Assembly (NCBI RefSeq): GCF_900101625.1
Contig: NZ_FMYZ01000006.1
Location: 62,001 to 126,000, forward strand
Reading direction: 5' to 3'
Origin: Cupriavidus sp. YR651
Lineage (GTDB): Bacteria > Pseudomonadota > Gammaproteobacteria > Burkholderiales > Burkholderiaceae
Length of the DNA stretch: 64,000 bases
This document shows positions 33,692 through 45,576 of the stretch, in pieces; within the stretch, counting starts at the first letter, position 1; each line of letters opens with the position of its first letter. A model generated the notes under the pieces. The model had not been told where the DNA came from. It worked only from the letters and a program-made list of their open reading frames with translations, and did not search any database. Both the position numbers and the translations under genes were made by a program.

Positions 33692-34282
33692 ATGACCGAC
33701 AGATCGAGCAATACGCGGGGCGGCGCACCGGGCAATGCGCCGAACGACACGCGAATCGACACCACGCGGATCAACACCAGTCGCCGGCGCTTCGCGCTGC
33801 AGTCCGTCACGCTGGGCAGCGGCGCGCTGATCGCGGCCACGTCGCTCACCGCGCAAGCCGCCGAGACAGCGCCCACCTCGACGCCAGCGCCCAACCAGAC
33901 CACGGGGCCGGTGCAGCAGGGCGGGCTGAGCCCGCGCCTGACGATGCACGCGCTGGACACCTACCATGGCACGCCGGCCGCCGGCCTGCGTGTCGACTTC
34001 CTCAAGATCGACGGCGCGCACTCGCAGATGATCCGGACGGTCACGCTGCCTGGCAACGGCCGCACCGACCCGCCGCTGCTGATCGGCGATACGTACCGCG
34101 CCGGCACGTACGAGCTGGTGCTGCACGTGGATGAATACTTTGCCGAGCGCCAGGCCGCACTGCCGCAACCGCCATTCCTTTCCAGGATTCCGCTGCGGTT
34201 CCGCATCACCGACGTGACGCAGCGCATCCACCTGCCCGTGCTGTTTGGGCCGTGGAGCTACAACTACTATCGCGGCAGCTGA
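33692..34282 (+). CDS. 5-hydroxyisourate hydrolase with Tat signal
   Basis: Transthyretin-like HIU hydrolase of 196 residues. Residues 1-58 hold a twin-arginine signal (SRRRFALQSVTLGSGALIAA) ending near AQA, so it is exported folded. The mature domain has LTMHALDTYHGTPAAGLRV, GNGRTDPPLL and the C-terminal YYRGS motif that carries active-site residues. It directly precedes a second, cytoplasmic HIU hydrolase. Its presence implies that HIU, or a similar ureide, arises or is taken up in the periplasm. Confidence 0.9.
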   Translation: MTDRSSNTRGGAPGNAPNDTRIDTTRINTSRRRFALQSVTLGSGALIAATSLTAQAAETAPTSTPAPNQTTGPVQQGGLSPRLTMHALDTYHGTPAAGLRVDFLKIDGAHSQMIRTVTLPGNGRTDPPLLIGDTYRAGTYELVLHVDEYFAERQAALPQPPFLSRIPLRFRITDVTQRIHLPVLFGPWSYNYYRGS

Positions 34283-34293
34283 GGGAGACGATC

Positions 34294-34629
34294 ATGGCAG
34301 GCATCAGCACCCACGTACTGGACGTATCGCTCGGCAAGCCGATCGCCGGGATGCAGATCGAGTTGTTCGACATCGCAGCACAACCGCCCAAAATGATCAC
34401 CCGCGCCCGGACCAACGCGGACGGCCGCACCGATTCGCCGATGTTGCCCGCGGCGCAGGCGCGGACCGGGGAGTTCGAACTGCGCTTCTATGTGGCCGAG
34501 TATTTCAAGTCCGCCGACGTGTTCGCGGACATCGTGCCAGTGAGGTTTTCGATCGCCGATGCGACGCAGCATTACCACGTGCCCCTGATCTGCTCGGCGT
34601 GGAGTTTCGGCACCTATCGCGGCAGTTGA
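34294..34629 (+). CDS. hiuH: 5-hydroxyisourate hydrolase, cytoplasmic
   Basis: A 111-residue transthyretin-related hydrolase without a signal peptide. Family motifs: ISTHVLDVSLGKPIAGM (active-site His), RTNADGRTDSPML (Arg), and the terminal signature FGTYRGS. It hydrolyses HIU, the urate oxidase product, to OHCU, which UraD then decarboxylates. The ATG at 34294 has GAGGGAG upstream and it lies 12 bases after the Tat-dependent homologue. Normal length for bacterial HIU hydrolase. Confidence 0.94.
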   Translation: MAGISTHVLDVSLGKPIAGMQIELFDIAAQPPKMITRARTNADGRTDSPMLPAAQARTGEFELRFYVAEYFKSADVFADIVPVRFSIADATQHYHVPLICSAWSFGTYRGS

Positions 34630-34736
34630 ATCCCCGGCCGGGCCATTGAGCGCCCGGTGCATCATCGGAAACGCATAACGCGTGTCGTAGAATAAACGCG
34701 ACTAGCCCCCGTTCGTTCCGGACCGGAGGATTCGCG

Positions 34737-37415
34737 TTGCGCCCCAACTCTGACTCGCTCGATCCGCTCCGCCAGGCGCACCATGCGCTCCCCGGCTTTC
34801 GGCTGGCGAGGCTCGAGGTGTCCAACTGGGGACCGTTCGGCCACCATGTCTGGGCGATGCCACTGGACGGCGGCAACATCCTGCTGACCGGCGACGCCGG
34901 CTCCGGCACCACGGCACTGGCCGATGCCGTCATCACGCTCCTGACGCCTGGCGATCACATTCCCGGCGATGCGTTGTCCGGCACGCGACAACATGGCAAT
35001 AGCCATGCGGTCATCCTCGGCGTATTCCGCAACATCGACGATAACCAGACCGTCTTGCTGGCCCAGGTCTTTCTGCCCACGGCCGGCCCGCCGCGGCGGT
35101 ACTTCATCTGCGCGGGGCGTGATCTGACCATCACCCATGACATCGCACCGACCGGGGCCGACGTCGCCGCGTGGCGTACCGCGATCGTCAACACTGGCGC
35201 GGCATGGTTCGATGACCGCTCGCACTATGAAGCGTGGTGTCGCCAGCACCTCGGCATCGACGACGGCCATGCGCTGACGCTGTGCCGGCATCTGGCGTCG
35301 ATGAGCGGGACGGACGACCTCACGGAATTCCTGCGCCATCATGTACTGCCGCCCGACGACACCCCGGCACGCCTCGCCGCCCTGCTCGGCCACTTCGACG
35401 ATCTCGACAGCGCTCACGAAGCGATCCTCCATGCCAGACGGCAGGAGGCGATGCTCGCGCCGCTGGTGGCCGAATGCGAACGGCACGCCGAACTGTCCGC
35501 CACCATCGACGACCTGCGCACTTGCCGCGAGGCGCTGCATGGGTATTTCGCGGAGCTGAAGCGCGATTTGCTGAACGAACGGCTGGCCGCCCTGGACGAC
35601 GAACGCGACCGGCAGGAGCGCCATGTGAACTGGCATCAGGTACGGTGCGATGCCCTGCACGCCGAGGCGCTGGCTCTGCGGCAACGGCTCTCCGACCAGG
35701 GCGGTGACCCTATCGCCCAGCTTGAGCTGGCGATCCAGCAGAAAGAGCGCATGCGGGAGCAGCGCAAGCAGCGCGCCGCCACGTATCGGCGACTCGTCGA
35801 ACGGTTGCGTATCCCGGCGGCCGAGACCGAAGCGGACTTCCGCGCGCAACAGGATCGGCTGGCCACATGGCAGCCCAAGGCTGCCGAACGCGAGGCCGCA
35901 CTGCGCAACGCACACAATGAACTGACGCTGCAGCTACGCCTGGAAGCGCCGGCCGCGCCCATCGACGACCCGGCTCGCACGAGCGCGTTGCAAGGCAAGA
36001 TCGCGCAGATCGACGCCGCGCTGGCCACGCTCCGCGACCAGCAGATTGCAGCCGCGCAGATCGCCATGATCGGGGACTTCACGGAAGTGGACTGGCGGTC
36101 AGCGGCGGTGGAAGTGGCGCGCCTTGATGAGGAGAAGGTGCGCCAGTCGAATCCCGACGCGCTGCGGCCGCTTGCCGACGAACTGGACGCGTTGCAAGCG
36201 ACGATCCGCGAAGCCGAGCAGCATCTCCAGGACGCCCGCGAGGCGCGCATCGCCCTCCAGGCAAAGCACGACATCGTCATGGCATGGCATCAGGACACCG
36301 AAGCGGTGCTGGCCGAATCGTTGCCAGCCATGCAGACGGTCTCCCCCGAGCGCCTCGATGCGATACGCGCCGAGGCGCTTGGCGAACACAAGCTGACGCT
36401 GGAATGCGTCGACCACCGGCAGCAGGATGTCCGCACCTGGCTGCAGGCCCACATCGACGCGGAGGCCGGCCGGCTTGATCGCTTCACCGAACACGTGCTC
36501 AGGATCCTGTGCGCCTTCAAGGCGGCATTTCCGGTGGAGACCGCACAGATGGAAGCCAGCCCCGCCGCCCGATCCGGCTACCAGAACCTGCTGGAGACAC
36601 TGCGCACCTCGGAGCTGCCGCGCCTGACCGCCCGCTTCGACGACCTGCTGAGCCTCAACATGGTCTACGAGATCGCCTACTTCCACGGCCATCTGGGCAA
36701 GGCGTTGGAGGCGGTGCGCGGGCGCGTGGCGCAGATCAATGCCGTGCTGGCGCGGATCGACAGTACTAGCGGCCAATACGCCCAGATCGACCTCGAAGCC
36801 GATCTCGACGCCGACATCCGCGACTTCGAGCAAGAGCTCCATCTGTGCACGGAAGCCACGCCGGACATCGAGCGCGCCGAAGAGCGGTTTGCACGGATCG
36901 AACGACTGTTGAACCGCTTGCGGGATGGCCCGCAACAGTCTGACCCGGACCGGCTGTGGACATCGAAGGTAACGGACGTGCGCAACTGGTTCCACATCGG
37001 CGTCAGCGAGCGATGGCGCGCGGAAGATCCCACGCACACCCACTACATCGACACGGACGATCCCGCGGGGACGCATCGGGCCCGGCTGGCCTACTCGATC
37101 CTCGCGGCCAGTCTGGCCGATGCGCTGGCGTGGCAGGAGGATGAGACGCGATCGCGAGCGCTGCGCTTCGTGGTGCTCGGCGACCGCTTCGGCCAGGGCC
37201 CCGACACACTGATCCGCCCCGTGCTGCAGCGATTTGCCGGACTTCAGGTCCAGTTGTTGATCGCCGCACCGCTGCAGAAGGTGCCCGTCATGGAACCGTT
37301 TGTCTCAACCGTGGCTTACGTGCGCAAGACCGACGACGGCACATCGGCCGTGCATAGCTTGCCTATTGATGCGTATCGGGCGGTGAAGGGGAGAGGGCGC
37401 GGGAGCAGCGGTTGA
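34737..37415 (+). CDS. Orphan JetC/SMC-like coiled-coil protein with degenerate ATPase motifs
   Basis: An 892-residue protein with the layout of Wadjet JetC/MksB-type SMC proteins: N-terminal head (FRLARLEVSNWGPFG; LLTGDAGSGTTALADAV), long charged coiled coils (about 235-720) and C-terminal head (ARLAYSILAASLADALAW; FVVLGDRFGQG; LLIAAPLQKVPVMEPFV). Each ATPase motif is altered: Walker A reads GDAGSGTT with Thr58 for Lys, the SGGQ signature reads PAGT (776-779), and Walker B's DE pair reads GD (815-816). It is shorter than the roughly 1,100 residues usual for JetC. The start is TTG with an excellent GGAGGA six bases upstream. No jetA, jetB or jetD lies nearby. ATP hydrolysis seems lost; the intact long frame argues against a recent pseudogene. 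Confidence 0.78.
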   Translation: MRPNSDSLDPLRQAHHALPGFRLARLEVSNWGPFGHHVWAMPLDGGNILLTGDAGSGTTALADAVITLLTPGDHIPGDALSGTRQHGNSHAVILGVFRNIDDNQTVLLAQVFLPTAGPPRRYFICAGRDLTITHDIAPTGADVAAWRTAIVNTGAAWFDDRSHYEAWCRQHLGIDDGHALTLCRHLASMSGTDDLTEFLRHHVLPPDDTPARLAALLGHFDDLDSAHEAILHARRQEAMLAPLVAECERHAELSATIDDLRTCREALHGYFAELKRDLLNERLAALDDERDRQERHVNWHQVRCDALHAEALALRQRLSDQGGDPIAQLELAIQQKERMREQRKQRAATYRRLVERLRIPAAETEADFRAQQDRLATWQPKAAEREAALRNAHNELTLQLRLEAPAAPIDDPARTSALQGKIAQIDAALATLRDQQIAAAQIAMIGDFTEVDWRSAAVEVARLDEEKVRQSNPDALRPLADELDALQATIREAEQHLQDAREARIALQAKHDIVMAWHQDTEAVLAESLPAMQTVSPERLDAIRAEALGEHKLTLECVDHRQQDVRTWLQAHIDAEAGRLDRFTEHVLRILCAFKAAFPVETAQMEASPAARSGYQNLLETLRTSELPRLTARFDDLLSLNMVYEIAYFHGHLGKALEAVRGRVAQINAVLARIDSTSGQYAQIDLEADLDADIRDFEQELHLCTEATPDIERAEERFARIERLLNRLRDGPQQSDPDRLWTSKVTDVRNWFHIGVSERWRAEDPTHTHYIDTDDPAGTHRARLAYSILAASLADALAWQEDETRSRALRFVVLGDRFGQGPDTLIRPVLQRFAGLQVQLLIAAPLQKVPVMEPFVSTVAYVRKTDDGTSAVHSLPIDAYRAVKGRGRGSSG

Positions 37416-37417
37416 AG

Positions 37418-37486
37418 TTACCGAGCGGGAAGATTTTGGGGTGGTGTGGCGGTTTGGCGGCTATATCTTCCCGAGCGGTAATTTTT
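37418..37486 (+). terminator. Terminator-like inverted repeat after the JetC-like gene
   Basis: TTACCG-AGC-GGGAAGAT (37418-37434) and ATCTTCCC-GAG-CGGTAA (37465-37481) can pair except for the central three bases, with a 30-base loop, and TTTTT follows at 37482. It begins two bases after the stop codon. The loop is long, so it may instead be a binding site. Confidence 0.5.
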
Positions 37487-37560
37487 CACGGATGCCTGGT
37501 TCGAAGGCGACTGAACGCTGCTGGGGTCCGCCAAAGATGCCAGATCGCACATCCTCCGGA

Positions 37561-37890
37561 TCACACGGCCTTGCCAGCAGGGTATTTCCGCGCGTTCATT
37601 TCCATTTTCGCCCTCACCGCCGCGTCCAGATCAACCCCCAGCGCCGTCACAAGCTGCGACAGGTAGATCGTGATATCGGCCAGTTCTTGCTCGACGTGCT
37701 CGCGCTCCGCAGTCTCCATGATCGCGTGCGATTCGGACTCCGTCTGCCACTGAAAAATCTCCACCAGTTCGGCCACTTCCACGCTCAGGGCCATGGCCAG
37801 GTTCTTGGGGCTGTGATATTTGCCCCAGCCGCGCTCCTCGCCGAAGTCGGCGGCGGCTTGCTGCAGGTTCTTGATGTCGATGAGAGGCAT
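37561..37890 (-). CDS. MazG-like nucleotide pyrophosphohydrolase
   Basis: A 109-residue all-helical NTP pyrophosphatase of the MazG/RS21-C6 type. The metal-binding acidic residues appear as ALSVEVAELVEIFQW and EHVEQELADITIYL (ExxE and ExxD). Such single-domain enzymes hydrolyse non-canonical or modified dNTPs (for example dCTP derivatives) to monophosphates. The gene is alone and convergent with the JetC-like gene, with a gap of 145 bases. Confidence 0.9.
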   Translation of the reverse strand: MPLIDIKNLQQAAADFGEERGWGKYHSPKNLAMALSVEVAELVEIFQWQTESESHAIMETAEREHVEQELADITIYLSQLVTALGVDLDAAVRAKMEMNARKYPAGKAV

Positions 37891-38069
37891 GGCGGATGTG
37901 GGGTCGTGCGAATCGAATTGCGGAAGGCGCTCGGCGCTGCGGTTAGCGGGCCCGGGAGGTCGATTTTACCGTCTTGGGTGTCGCAACTTGCCCCCGCCGG
38001 ATACCCGGCCGGCAGGGTGCTTCACAACGGACTACGCTGTAGCGAGGAAGTCGCTCAGCGGAGCCTGAT

Positions 38070-38729
38070 GTGAGATCAAAGTCGCTACTGGCCTTGTTCA
38101 GTCTGATTGGCGTCGTGGCCTATCTTGGCATCGCCGCACTTGGAGCCGGCGGCGTTGCCGCCTTTCTCTCTCACCCCGCCCGGATCGCACTGGCCGTCGT
38201 CACGATTGCCTTGACGGTGGCGGCGCTGTTCACCGAGGCGAATCTAAGCTCCGGCGAGCGGGAGGATCGAGGGAATCGCTGGGTGCTGATTGCCTTCGGA
38301 TTGCTGGGGTTGTTATCCGCCTATCTGCCGGCCTACACCGAACGCATCGGCTTCTGGACCTTCGGCGGCGACGGCACCCGATGGCTCGGCGTCGCGCTGT
38401 TTGCCATCGGCGGCGCGCTGAGGCTTTGGCCAGTGTTCGTGCTCGGGAATCGCTTTAGCGGATTGGTGGCAATTCAGCCCGGGCACCGGTTGATGACCAC
38501 CGGCCCCTATCGACTGGTTCGAAATCCGAGCTATCTCGGCCTGCTTGTCAACGCATTGGGCTGGGCGCTGGCCTTTCGGTCGGGGGTCGGCGTGATACTC
38601 GCGCTGCTGATGCTGCCGCCATTGATCGCCCGAATGCATTCGGAGGAAAGACTGCTGCTCGATGAATTCGGTACGGAGTACGCGGACTACCGCGACAGGA
38701 CGTGGAGACTGGTGCCGTATTTGTATTAG
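38070..38729 (+). CDS. Membrane methyltransferase of the ICMT/PEMT-like family
   Basis: A 219-residue integral membrane protein starting at GTG 38070 (GGAG eight bases upstream). Several hydrophobic helices are followed by the family signature GPYRLVRNPSYLGLLVNALG and an ending HSEERLLLDEFGTEYADYRDR. These match the S-adenosylmethionine site of isoprenylcysteine carboxyl methyltransferase-like bacterial proteins. The natural substrate, a lipid or small molecule, is unknown. It has no obvious operon partner. Confidence 0.85.
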   Translation: MRSKSLLALFSLIGVVAYLGIAALGAGGVAAFLSHPARIALAVVTIALTVAALFTEANLSSGEREDRGNRWVLIAFGLLGLLSAYLPAYTERIGFWTFGGDGTRWLGVALFAIGGALRLWPVFVLGNRFSGLVAIQPGHRLMTTGPYRLVRNPSYLGLLVNALGWALAFRSGVGVILALLMLPPLIARMHSEERLLLDEFGTEYADYRDRTWRLVPYLY

Positions 38730-38848
38730 GGCGGGGTTCCTTTACGGCTTTGTTTCATTCGCGCGACGACGTTCGCGGCATGTCGACACGTCGTCACTCT
38801 TGCTGGCCCCCGCACCGGCGGATCATCACCGCCGGCAACTTGCTGCTG

Positions 38849-39178
38849 TCAGATCTGATCAAGCAATTGGTTGGCGCTGTGGTCCACCTGCTGCTTCAGG
38901 GGCGCGAGCAAGGCGTGAAGCCCCGCACATTCGATCGCGACATCGCCTTGCAGATCCAGCAAGTTCAAGACCGCTTGCAAGCCCGCGCCGAGGCGCAGCA
39001 AATCGTCGCAGACTGCGATGATGTGGTCTTGCTGGGTGACGGGTAGGGCGGACGGATCTGGCGCGTTCGTCGCCACTCGGCGCACCAATGGGCGACCTCC
39101 TCGCGCGGGTCTCTTCGATATCTGGGGGGAATGCTCTGGAACCTGGAATGGCTTTGTCCGAGCTGTACTGCCTTTCAT
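38849..39178 (-). CDS. Small helical protein, possibly DUF1484-like
   Basis: A 109-residue protein from the ATG at 39178, which has GGAGGT four bases upstream. A basic, Pro/Arg-rich N-terminus (residues 1-45) is followed by a helical domain: AVCDDLLRLGAGLQAVLNLL, and DVAIECAGLHALLAPLKQQVDHS. I think it resembles the Ralstonia/Cupriavidus-restricted DUF1484 family but cannot confirm that. There is no signal peptide or membrane helix. Lineage-specific and of unknown function. Confidence 0.6.
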   Translation of the reverse strand: MKGSTARTKPFQVPEHSPQISKRPARGGRPLVRRVATNAPDPSALPVTQQDHIIAVCDDLLRLGAGLQAVLNLLDLQGDVAIECAGLHALLAPLKQQVDHSANQLLDQI

Positions 39179-39629
39179 GGCGACCTCCGTATATGTGGAC
39201 TGGAGGCCCGCACTTCCGCTGTCATCCGGGGTGGGCGGGCACGAGGCAGGGTTGACAGACCGGCCACACATACCGGCGAGCCCGGAGGCTCCCCCGCCAA
39301 GGCCCGCCCAATGGACGTGCGAAGGCAATGGACGAGAAGGATACAACTGCTTGCGTCGTCCGGTTGTGGAACGGGCTGTCAAACCCGGTCGACTGTTGTT
39401 TGCAGCGACCATGACAGTCTCGCCGGAAGGGTGCCTGCCATCTAGGCGACTATTCTCATTCTCGAGGATAGAAGTATGTCTCGAGCGTGAACTACCCAAG
39501 CGGACAAATGCCGAGCGAGGGGATACTCGGCATAGCGCTATAAAAAAAGCTCGGACGTTTGTCCGAGCTTTTTCCTACTGGTGGAGCGCTAGATACCGCC
39601 CAGAAAATCAGGCGGCTCTTGCGGGCCCC
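39179..39629. other. Intergenic region upstream of the small helical protein and after gyrB
   Basis: I see no convincing gene in these 451 bases. Structures present: TGCCGAG-N9-CTCGGCA (39509-39531), two CTCGAG sites flanking 13 bases (39461-39485), and the gyrB terminator (39543-39573). The promoter of the 38849-39178 gene must lie in the left part, but no clear -10/-35 pair stands out. Confidence 0.4.
39543..39573. terminator. Bidirectional intrinsic terminator after gyrB
   Basis: AAAAAAGCTCGGAC, loop GTTT and GTCCGAGCTTTTT form a strong stem with A and T runs on both sides, 57 bases beyond the gyrB stop. Confidence 0.93.
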
Positions 39630-42161
<2,532 letters not shown>

Positions 42162-42244
42162 CTACTCACGATGCTCACGGCAAATGCGGAAACCGGACCG
42201 GCGCCAAAACTGGCGGGTACGAGGTCCGCAAAAGCGGGTTACTT

Positions 42245-42285
42245 AAAAACGGCAAAAGGGGCGGATCGATATGGATCCTGCCCCT
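42245..42285 (-). terminator. Terminator-like hairpin between dnaN and gyrB
   Basis: Read on the minus strand, AGGGGC-A-GGATC and GATCC-G-CCCCT pair around CATATC and are followed by TTTGCCGTTTTT. It would end or attenuate dnaN transcription, so gyrB may depend partly on its own promoter between 42156 and 42244. Confidence 0.55.
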
Positions 42286-42391
42286 GCTGCGGTGGGTCTG
42301 CCCGGCGTGTCTCCTGGACGCGCCGGACGCCGTAGCGTGCCGTTCGATGCTCCGGTCTTGCGTATCTTGTCGTCCTATTACCGGAGGATCA

Positions 42392-43507
42392 TCAGATGCG
42401 CATCGGCATGACGACGTATTTGAAGTTGTCGTCTTCCGGCACGGTAATCAGCGCACTCGAATTGGAGTCGCCGAGGCTGACCTGCACCTGCTCGCTCTTC
42501 AGGTTGGCCAATACGTCGAGCAGGTAGGTCACGTTAAAGCCGATATCCAGGGCGTCGCCCGAATAATCGAGTTCCAGCTCTTCCTGCGCCTCTTCCTGAT
42601 CGGCGTTGGTGGAGCTGATCTTCAGCATGTGCGTGTCGAGGATACAGCGCACACCCTTGAACTTGTCGGTAGTCAGGATCGCGGTGCGTTGCAGCGCCTG
42701 CTGCAGCTTCACGCGGTCGATCGCAAACGCGTTCTTGTAGCCCTTGGGGATCACGCGCTGGAAATCCGGGAACTTGCCCTCCACCAGCTTGCTGATCAGT
42801 TCGATGTTGGCGAAGGAGAACTTGACCTGGTTGGCGGCCAGCTGCACCTGCACGGGATCGTCGTTGTCTTCCAGCAGGCGTTGCAGTTCCAGGATGGTCT
42901 TGCGCGGGATGATGACTTCCTGGCGCGAACCCGCGCCAGTGGCCTCGTTTTCCAACTCAACGCCGCAGTACGCCAGGCGGTGTCCGTCGGTAGCCACGGC
43001 CATCACCTTCTTGCCGTCCACCACCAGCAGCATGCCGTTCAGGTAGTAACGGATGTCCTGCTGCGCCATCGCAAAGTGGACCATCGCCAGCAGGTGCTTG
43101 AAGGTCTTCTGCGGCAGGCTCACGCTCGCGTTGAACTCGGCGGCCTCGGCCACCGTCGGGAATTCTTCCGCGGCCAGCGTCTGCAGCGCAAAGCGGCTCT
43201 TGCCGGATTGCACCGTCATGCGCTTGTCGTTCAGGGACAGCGCGACGTCGCCATCGGGCATGGCGCGCAGGATGTCCAGAAGCTTGCGGGCGGCCACGGT
43301 GGTGGCCACGCTGTCGCTACCGACGCCGCATTCGGCGTGGGTCGTGATCTGGATCTCGATGTCGGTCGAGAGGAAGGATACGTTCGAGCCGGACTTGCGA
43401 ATCAGCAGGTTGGCCAGGATCGGGAGGGTGTGGCGGCGCTCCACGATGCCGCTCACGATTTGCAGCGGACGCAGCAGATTGTCTCGCGAGGTTTTGACCA
43501 ATTGCAT
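42392..43507 (-). CDS. dnaN: DNA polymerase III beta subunit (sliding clamp)
   Basis: Ring-shaped processivity clamp, 371 residues, three repeated domains. Start MQLVKTSRDNLLRPLQIVSG and end DDNFKYVVMPMRI match the family; NLLIRKSGSNVSFLSTDIEIQ and LAMVHFAMAQQDIRYYLNGM are conserved. The C-terminal MPMR(L/I) tail closes the hydrophobic client-binding pocket. Between dnaA and gyrB on the minus strand, with 365 bases separating it from dnaA. Confidence 0.98.
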   Translation of the reverse strand: MQLVKTSRDNLLRPLQIVSGIVERRHTLPILANLLIRKSGSNVSFLSTDIEIQITTHAECGVGSDSVATTVAARKLLDILRAMPDGDVALSLNDKRMTVQSGKSRFALQTLAAEEFPTVAEAAEFNASVSLPQKTFKHLLAMVHFAMAQQDIRYYLNGMLLVVDGKKVMAVATDGHRLAYCGVELENEATGAGSRQEVIIPRKTILELQRLLEDNDDPVQVQLAANQVKFSFANIELISKLVEGKFPDFQRVIPKGYKNAFAIDRVKLQQALQRTAILTTDKFKGVRCILDTHMLKISSTNADQEEAQEELELDYSGDALDIGFNVTYLLDVLANLKSEQVQVSLGDSNSSALITVPEDDNFKYVVMPMRI

Positions 43508-43872
43508 TGAATTTATCCTTCGTCGTTTGTCGTCAGCGACCGCGGGTTGCGCGCAACTCCAAATTCACTTTGGAATCAAGGAGTTAATAGCGCATTGTAC
43601 CAAGGATAAGCCGCTGCGGTGAAGCGGGACGATCCCGGCGAGGCCGCGGGTTGTGCACAAAAAGCCACGCCCCGTCACCGACCCTTGCCAAACCGTCCCG
43701 ACTCACCGCAAAGCCTTATCTGAGGCCAAATCCCCGCGATCCAACCATTGATTCAGGCGCCCGTTTGCCGCCGGGCGCGCACCCAGTAGTATGCCAGCCC
43801 GGCAAGGCTGGCCTTCAAAATCGTAAAACTGCGTCAGGCGATGCGTAATCCACTCCGCGTCGCGCGTTCGCA
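43508..43872. other. dnaA-dnaN intergenic region
   Basis: No gene is evident. It contains the palindrome TTGTGCACAA at 43651-43660, identical to one in oriC and DnaA-box-like, and a GC-rich hairpin around GGCGCCCG/CCGGGCGC (43755-43775). It most likely holds the dnaN promoter. No strong T-run terminator follows dnaA. Confidence 0.5.
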
Positions 43873-45576
43873 TCAGCCCTTGAGCGTCTGTTCCAGCACG
43901 TGCAGTTCGTGGTTGAGCTGCGCATCCTTGCTGCGCTCGTCGGCGATCTTGCGGACGGCGTGGAGCACCGTGGTGTGATCGCGCCCGCCGAAGAGTTCGC
44001 CGATTTCCGGCAGGCTCTTCTGCGTGAGTTCCTTGGCCAGGTACATCGCAATCTGGCGCGGTCGCGCGATATTGGCGGGACGCTTCTTGGAGTACATGTC
44101 CGCGACCTTGATGTTGTAGAAGTCCGCGCACGTCTTCTGGATGTTCTCCACGGAGATCTGGCGGTTCTGCACGGTCAGCAGGTCTTTCAGGGCCTCGCGC
44201 GTGACATCGATCGTGATGTCCTTGCCATGGAAATTGGAGAACGCCAGGATCTTGCGCAGCGCGCCTTCCAGCTCACGCACGTTCGATCGCAGGTGCTTGG
44301 CCACGAAGAAGGCGACTTCTTCCGGCACGTTCACGTTCTCTGCCGCCGCCTTCTTCATCAGAATGGCAACGCGCATTTCCAGCTCTGGCGGCTCGATCGC
44401 CACGGTCAGGCCGGAGTCGAAGCGCGAGATCAGCCGGTCGTCGATGCCGGTGATTTCCTTGGGATACGTATCGCTGGTGATGATCACCTGCGCGCGGTTG
44501 GCGATCAGCGCCTCGAACGCGTAGAAGAACTCTTCCTGCGTGCGGTTCTTGCCAGAGAAGAACTGAATATCGTCGATCAGCAGCAGGTCCAGCGAGTGGT
44601 AGTACCGCTTGAACTCGTCGAACGCCTTGCGCTGGTAAGCCTTCACCACATCGGACACGTACTGTTCCGCGTGGATGTAGCGGATACGCGCGCGCGGGTT
44701 CTCCATCAGCATGAAGTTGCCGATGGCATGAATCAAGTGGGTCTTGCCCAGGCCAACGCCGCCGTAGAGATACAACGGGTTGTAGGACTTCCCGGGGTTA
44801 TTGGCCACCTGGATGGCGGCGGCGCGCGCAAGCTGGTTGGCCTTGCCGGTGACGAAGTTGTCGAACGTCAGGATCGGGTTCAGGCGCGAGCGCTCGTGCA
44901 CGGTGTCGTTCGGCTGCGCGGCCGGCATCGGCGGTTGCTGCGGCTGCCGGTAGGACCGGGCGCTGGCTTCGGCCGGGTCCATCTGGGCGACGTCGATCTC
45001 ACCCATGTCGGGCACGTGGCCGCCTGCGTTACCCTGCAACGGATGGCCGGTTGGCGCCATCTGGCCACGATTGGCCATCGGCGCGCCCGACTGCGACGCG
45101 GGGTAGGGCGATTGGCCGGCCATGCTGCCATGACCGCCAGGCGCGGCGTTGCCATGACCCGGATAGTCGGGATAGCCGCCTGCCTGGCCCGGGTGCTGTG
45201 CGGCCGGCTGGCCATAGGCGTGGGCGCCCGACTGCATGTTCGGATAGGACGCACCGCCCGTACCCATTGCAGCGTGCGCGGCCGGATTCTCCTGGCCCTG
45301 CTGGGTGTAAGCCGCCGACCGGCCCGACGCAGCGGGATCCAGGACGAAGTGAACGCTGACCTGCGCTTCCCAGTATTCGCATGCCAGGGCCGTGATGCGG
45401 CCCGAAAATTGGCTCTTGACCCAGTCCAGTTTGAAGCGATTGGGCGCGGCAATCCGCAGCGCATGCGCCTCCTCGTCGAAGGCGACGGGCGCCAACGGCT
45501 TGATCCAGGTCTTGAACTGTTGCGGCGTCAGCTCGCGCTCGAGTTGCGCGGCTGCCGCCTGCCAGAAATCTTGCAT
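43873..45576 (-). CDS. dnaA: Chromosomal replication initiator DnaA
   Basis: AAA+ initiator of 567 residues, longer than E. coli DnaA because of a large domain II linker rich in Gly, Pro, Gln, Ala and Tyr (about residues 95-225). Domain I starts [20 protein letters not shown]. Domain III has [22 protein letters not shown] (Walker A), LLIDDIQFF (Walker B) and SRFDSGL. Domain IV has [19 protein letters not shown] and [15 protein letters not shown], the DnaA-box-binding signature. It is transcribed away from oriC, leading dnaA-dnaN-gyrB. Confidence 0.98.
   Translation of the reverse strand: MQDFWQAAAAQLERELTPQQFKTWIKPLAPVAFDEEAHALRIAAPNRFKLDWVKSQFSGRITALACEYWEAQVSVHFVLDPAASGRSAAYTQQGQENPAAHAAMGTGGASYPNMQSGAHAYGQPAAQHPGQAGGYPDYPGHGNAAPGGHGSMAGQSPYPASQSGAPMANRGQMAPTGHPLQGNAGGHVPDMGEIDVAQMDPAEASARSYRQPQQPPMPAAQPNDTVHERSRLNPILTFDNFVTGKANQLARAAAIQVANNPGKSYNPLYLYGGVGLGKTHLIHAIGNFMLMENPRARIRYIHAEQYVSDVVKAYQRKAFDEFKRYYHSLDLLLIDDIQFFSGKNRTQEEFFYAFEALIANRAQVIITSDTYPKEITGIDDRLISRFDSGLTVAIEPPELEMRVAILMKKAAAENVNVPEEVAFFVAKHLRSNVRELEGALRKILAFSNFHGKDITIDVTREALKDLLTVQNRQISVENIQKTCADFYNIKVADMYSKKRPANIARPRQIAMYLAKELTQKSLPEIGELFGGRDHTTVLHAVRKIADERSKDAQLNHELHVLEQTLKG

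Noticed and set aside
30259-34629. Urate oxidase or allantoinase gene within the urate locus
   Set aside because: None of the frames here matches either enzyme; the locus only encodes the HIU and OHCU steps, a transporter and a regulator.
34630-37890. Complete Wadjet (jetABCD) defence island
   Set aside because: Only the JetC-like gene is present. The neighbours are HIU hydrolase and a MazG-like enzyme, and the ATPase residues are missing.
39458-39573. Small RNA gene on the plus strand ending at the gyrB-side terminator
   Set aside because: A hairpin and a terminator are present, but I found no convincing promoter and the terminator is explained by gyrB.
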